Source of the DNA: an uncultured Prevotellaceae bacterium
Lineage (GTDB): Bacteria > Bacteroidota > Bacteroidia > Bacteroidales > Bacteroidaceae
Assembly (NCBI GenBank): GCA_946407325.1
Contig: CAMJNN010000003.1
Span: 1-41,443 of the forward strand
Direction of reading: 5' to 3'
Length of the DNA: 41,443 bases
This document shows, in pieces, positions 40,700 to 41,443 of the stretch (the stretch's first letter is position 1; each line of letters begins with the position of its first letter). The notes under the pieces are model-generated. The model saw only the letters and a list, made by a program, of their open reading frames with translations, was not told the origin of the DNA and ran no database searches. Both the position numbers and the translations under genes were made by a program.

Positions 40700-41443
40700 T
40701 CACCCCATCCAGTGGTCGAAACGCTTAGAGACATCTTTCAGGTAGTCGATGATGGGGAGGTGCTGCGGACAGATGCCTTCGCATTGTCCACACTCGATGC
40801 AATCCTCTGCACGGCCAAACTCCTTCGTCAGGTCATCATACTTGGCGTATGAGATGGTCCACTTCTTCTGCTCCATATCCTCACGCATGAGGTCATTATA
40901 GAGCGAGAAATACTTAGGTATGGCGATGTGTTGCGGACAACCTTCCGTGCAATAAGAGCAACCTGTACAAGGCACAGCAATCTGGTTGTTGATGATGCCG
41001 GCCACCTTGCTACACAGGGTCATCTCCTCTTCCGTAAGAGGTTGGAAGTGCTCCATAAACGACACATTGTCCTTCATCTGCGCCAAGCTACTCATGCCCG
41101 AAAGCACCATCATCACATTGGGCAACGATGCGGCGAAGCGAATGGCCCAGCTGGGTATAGACATGACAGGGTTGGCTGCACGGAACAACGCCTCGGCAGT
41201 TGCTGGCACCTTGGCCAGTGTGCCTCCCTTTACAGGCTCCATCACCACCACAGGCTTGCCATGTTTCACACACACCTCATAGCATTTGCGGCTCTGCACC
41301 CACTCGTTTTCCCAATCCAGGTAGTTCAACTGAATCTGCACAAACTCCATCTCAGGATGCTCGGTCAGTACCCTGTCCAACAACTCTGGTGAGTCGTGAA
41401 ATGAGAAGCCCATGTTCTTCACCAGGCCCTGTGCCTTCTTCTC
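40700..41443 (-). CDS. Aldo/keto reductase with C-terminal ferredoxin domain, 5' end outside window
   Basis: The frame is open to the right edge, so about 247 C-terminal residues are visible. The first part is the end of an aldo/keto reductase barrel (VQIQLNYLDWE, PVVVMEPVKGGTLA, SWAIRFAASLPNVMMVLSGM). After about residue 160 come two 4Fe-4S motifs, CTGCSYCTEGCP and CIECGQCEGICP. This combined form is widespread in anaerobes and is thought to couple substrate oxidoreduction to ferredoxin-like electron transfer; substrates are mostly unknown. Its stop codon lies against the right copy of direct repeat a. Confidence 0.92.
   Translation of the reverse strand, partial: EKKAQGLVKNMGFSFHDSPELLDRVLTEHPEMEFVQIQLNYLDWENEWVQSRKCYEVCVKHGKPVVVMEPVKGGTLAKVPATAEALFRAANPVMSIPSWAIRFAASLPNVMMVLSGMSSLAQMKDNVSFMEHFQPLTEEEMTLCSKVAGIINNQIAVPCTGCSYCTEGCPQHIAIPKYFSLYNDLMREDMEQKKWTISYAKYDDLTKEFGRAEDCIECGQCEGICPQHLPIIDYLKDVSKRFDHWMG

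Overview
This window is a stretch of a Bacteroidales chromosome, most likely Prevotella or a close relative. Several things point there. Many genes are preceded by the Bacteroidetes-type promoter (TTTG or TTG, about 20 nt, then TAnnTTTG), and most lack a Shine-Dalgarno sequence. The gene set includes a Bacteroidetes-type serine palmitoyltransferase, a pyrophosphate-dependent phosphofructokinase, a GH123-type glycosidase, a DUF308 protein and a TonB-dependent receptor with the long N-terminal leader seen in this phylum. Most of the window is core chromosome. Accessory signs are concentrated in the last 2.3 kb and in one intergenic repeat array near position 3000.

Layout: 1-2820 is the end of an RND efflux operon (inner-membrane pump plus TolC-like channel, which carries a heptanucleotide repeat at its signal peptide). 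2821-3115 is an intergenic array of 22-nt quasi-palindromic units, then the metY terminator. 3116-6035 holds metY (minus), divergent from trpS and a GNAT acetyltransferase. 6036-14887 is all minus strand: phosphohexomutase, secreted C69 dipeptidase, secreted M23 peptidase, TonB-dependent receptor and glycerol-3-phosphate dehydrogenase. tRNA-Pro(TGG) has its own promoter and terminator at 14900-15099. 15151-19761 (minus) holds a GH123-like glycosidase, serine palmitoyltransferase, engB and lipB. 19851-24877 (plus) is a DUF3298 lipoprotein followed by rsmG, an MBL hydrolase and gcvP. 24890-32222 (minus) holds yigZ, serA and serC (serine synthesis), a DbpA-like helicase with a DUF308 protein, a GH25 lysozyme and PPi-PFK. 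32389-39176 (plus) is a small unknown protein, an acyltransferase and a large amidase/golvesin protein, then map, lepA and DUF1294.

The right end (39177-40699) is accessory. It has three consecutive triplets of 22-nt repeats with different sequences, then a short coding remnant resembling the C-terminus of mobile-element VirE/DUF3874 proteins, then a HigB-HigA type toxin-antitoxin pair. The pair has its own promoter and terminator and is bracketed by two nested pairs of short direct repeats. A ferredoxin-domain aldo/keto reductase runs off the right edge.

The best candidate for something undescribed is the pair of intergenic arrays (2876-3049 and 39220-39451). Unit length stays at 21-23 nt and each unit is a small quasi-palindrome, while the sequence inside the units changes from block to block. 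I read everything by eye. No database search, folding or alignment was run, and residue positions come from manual counting.
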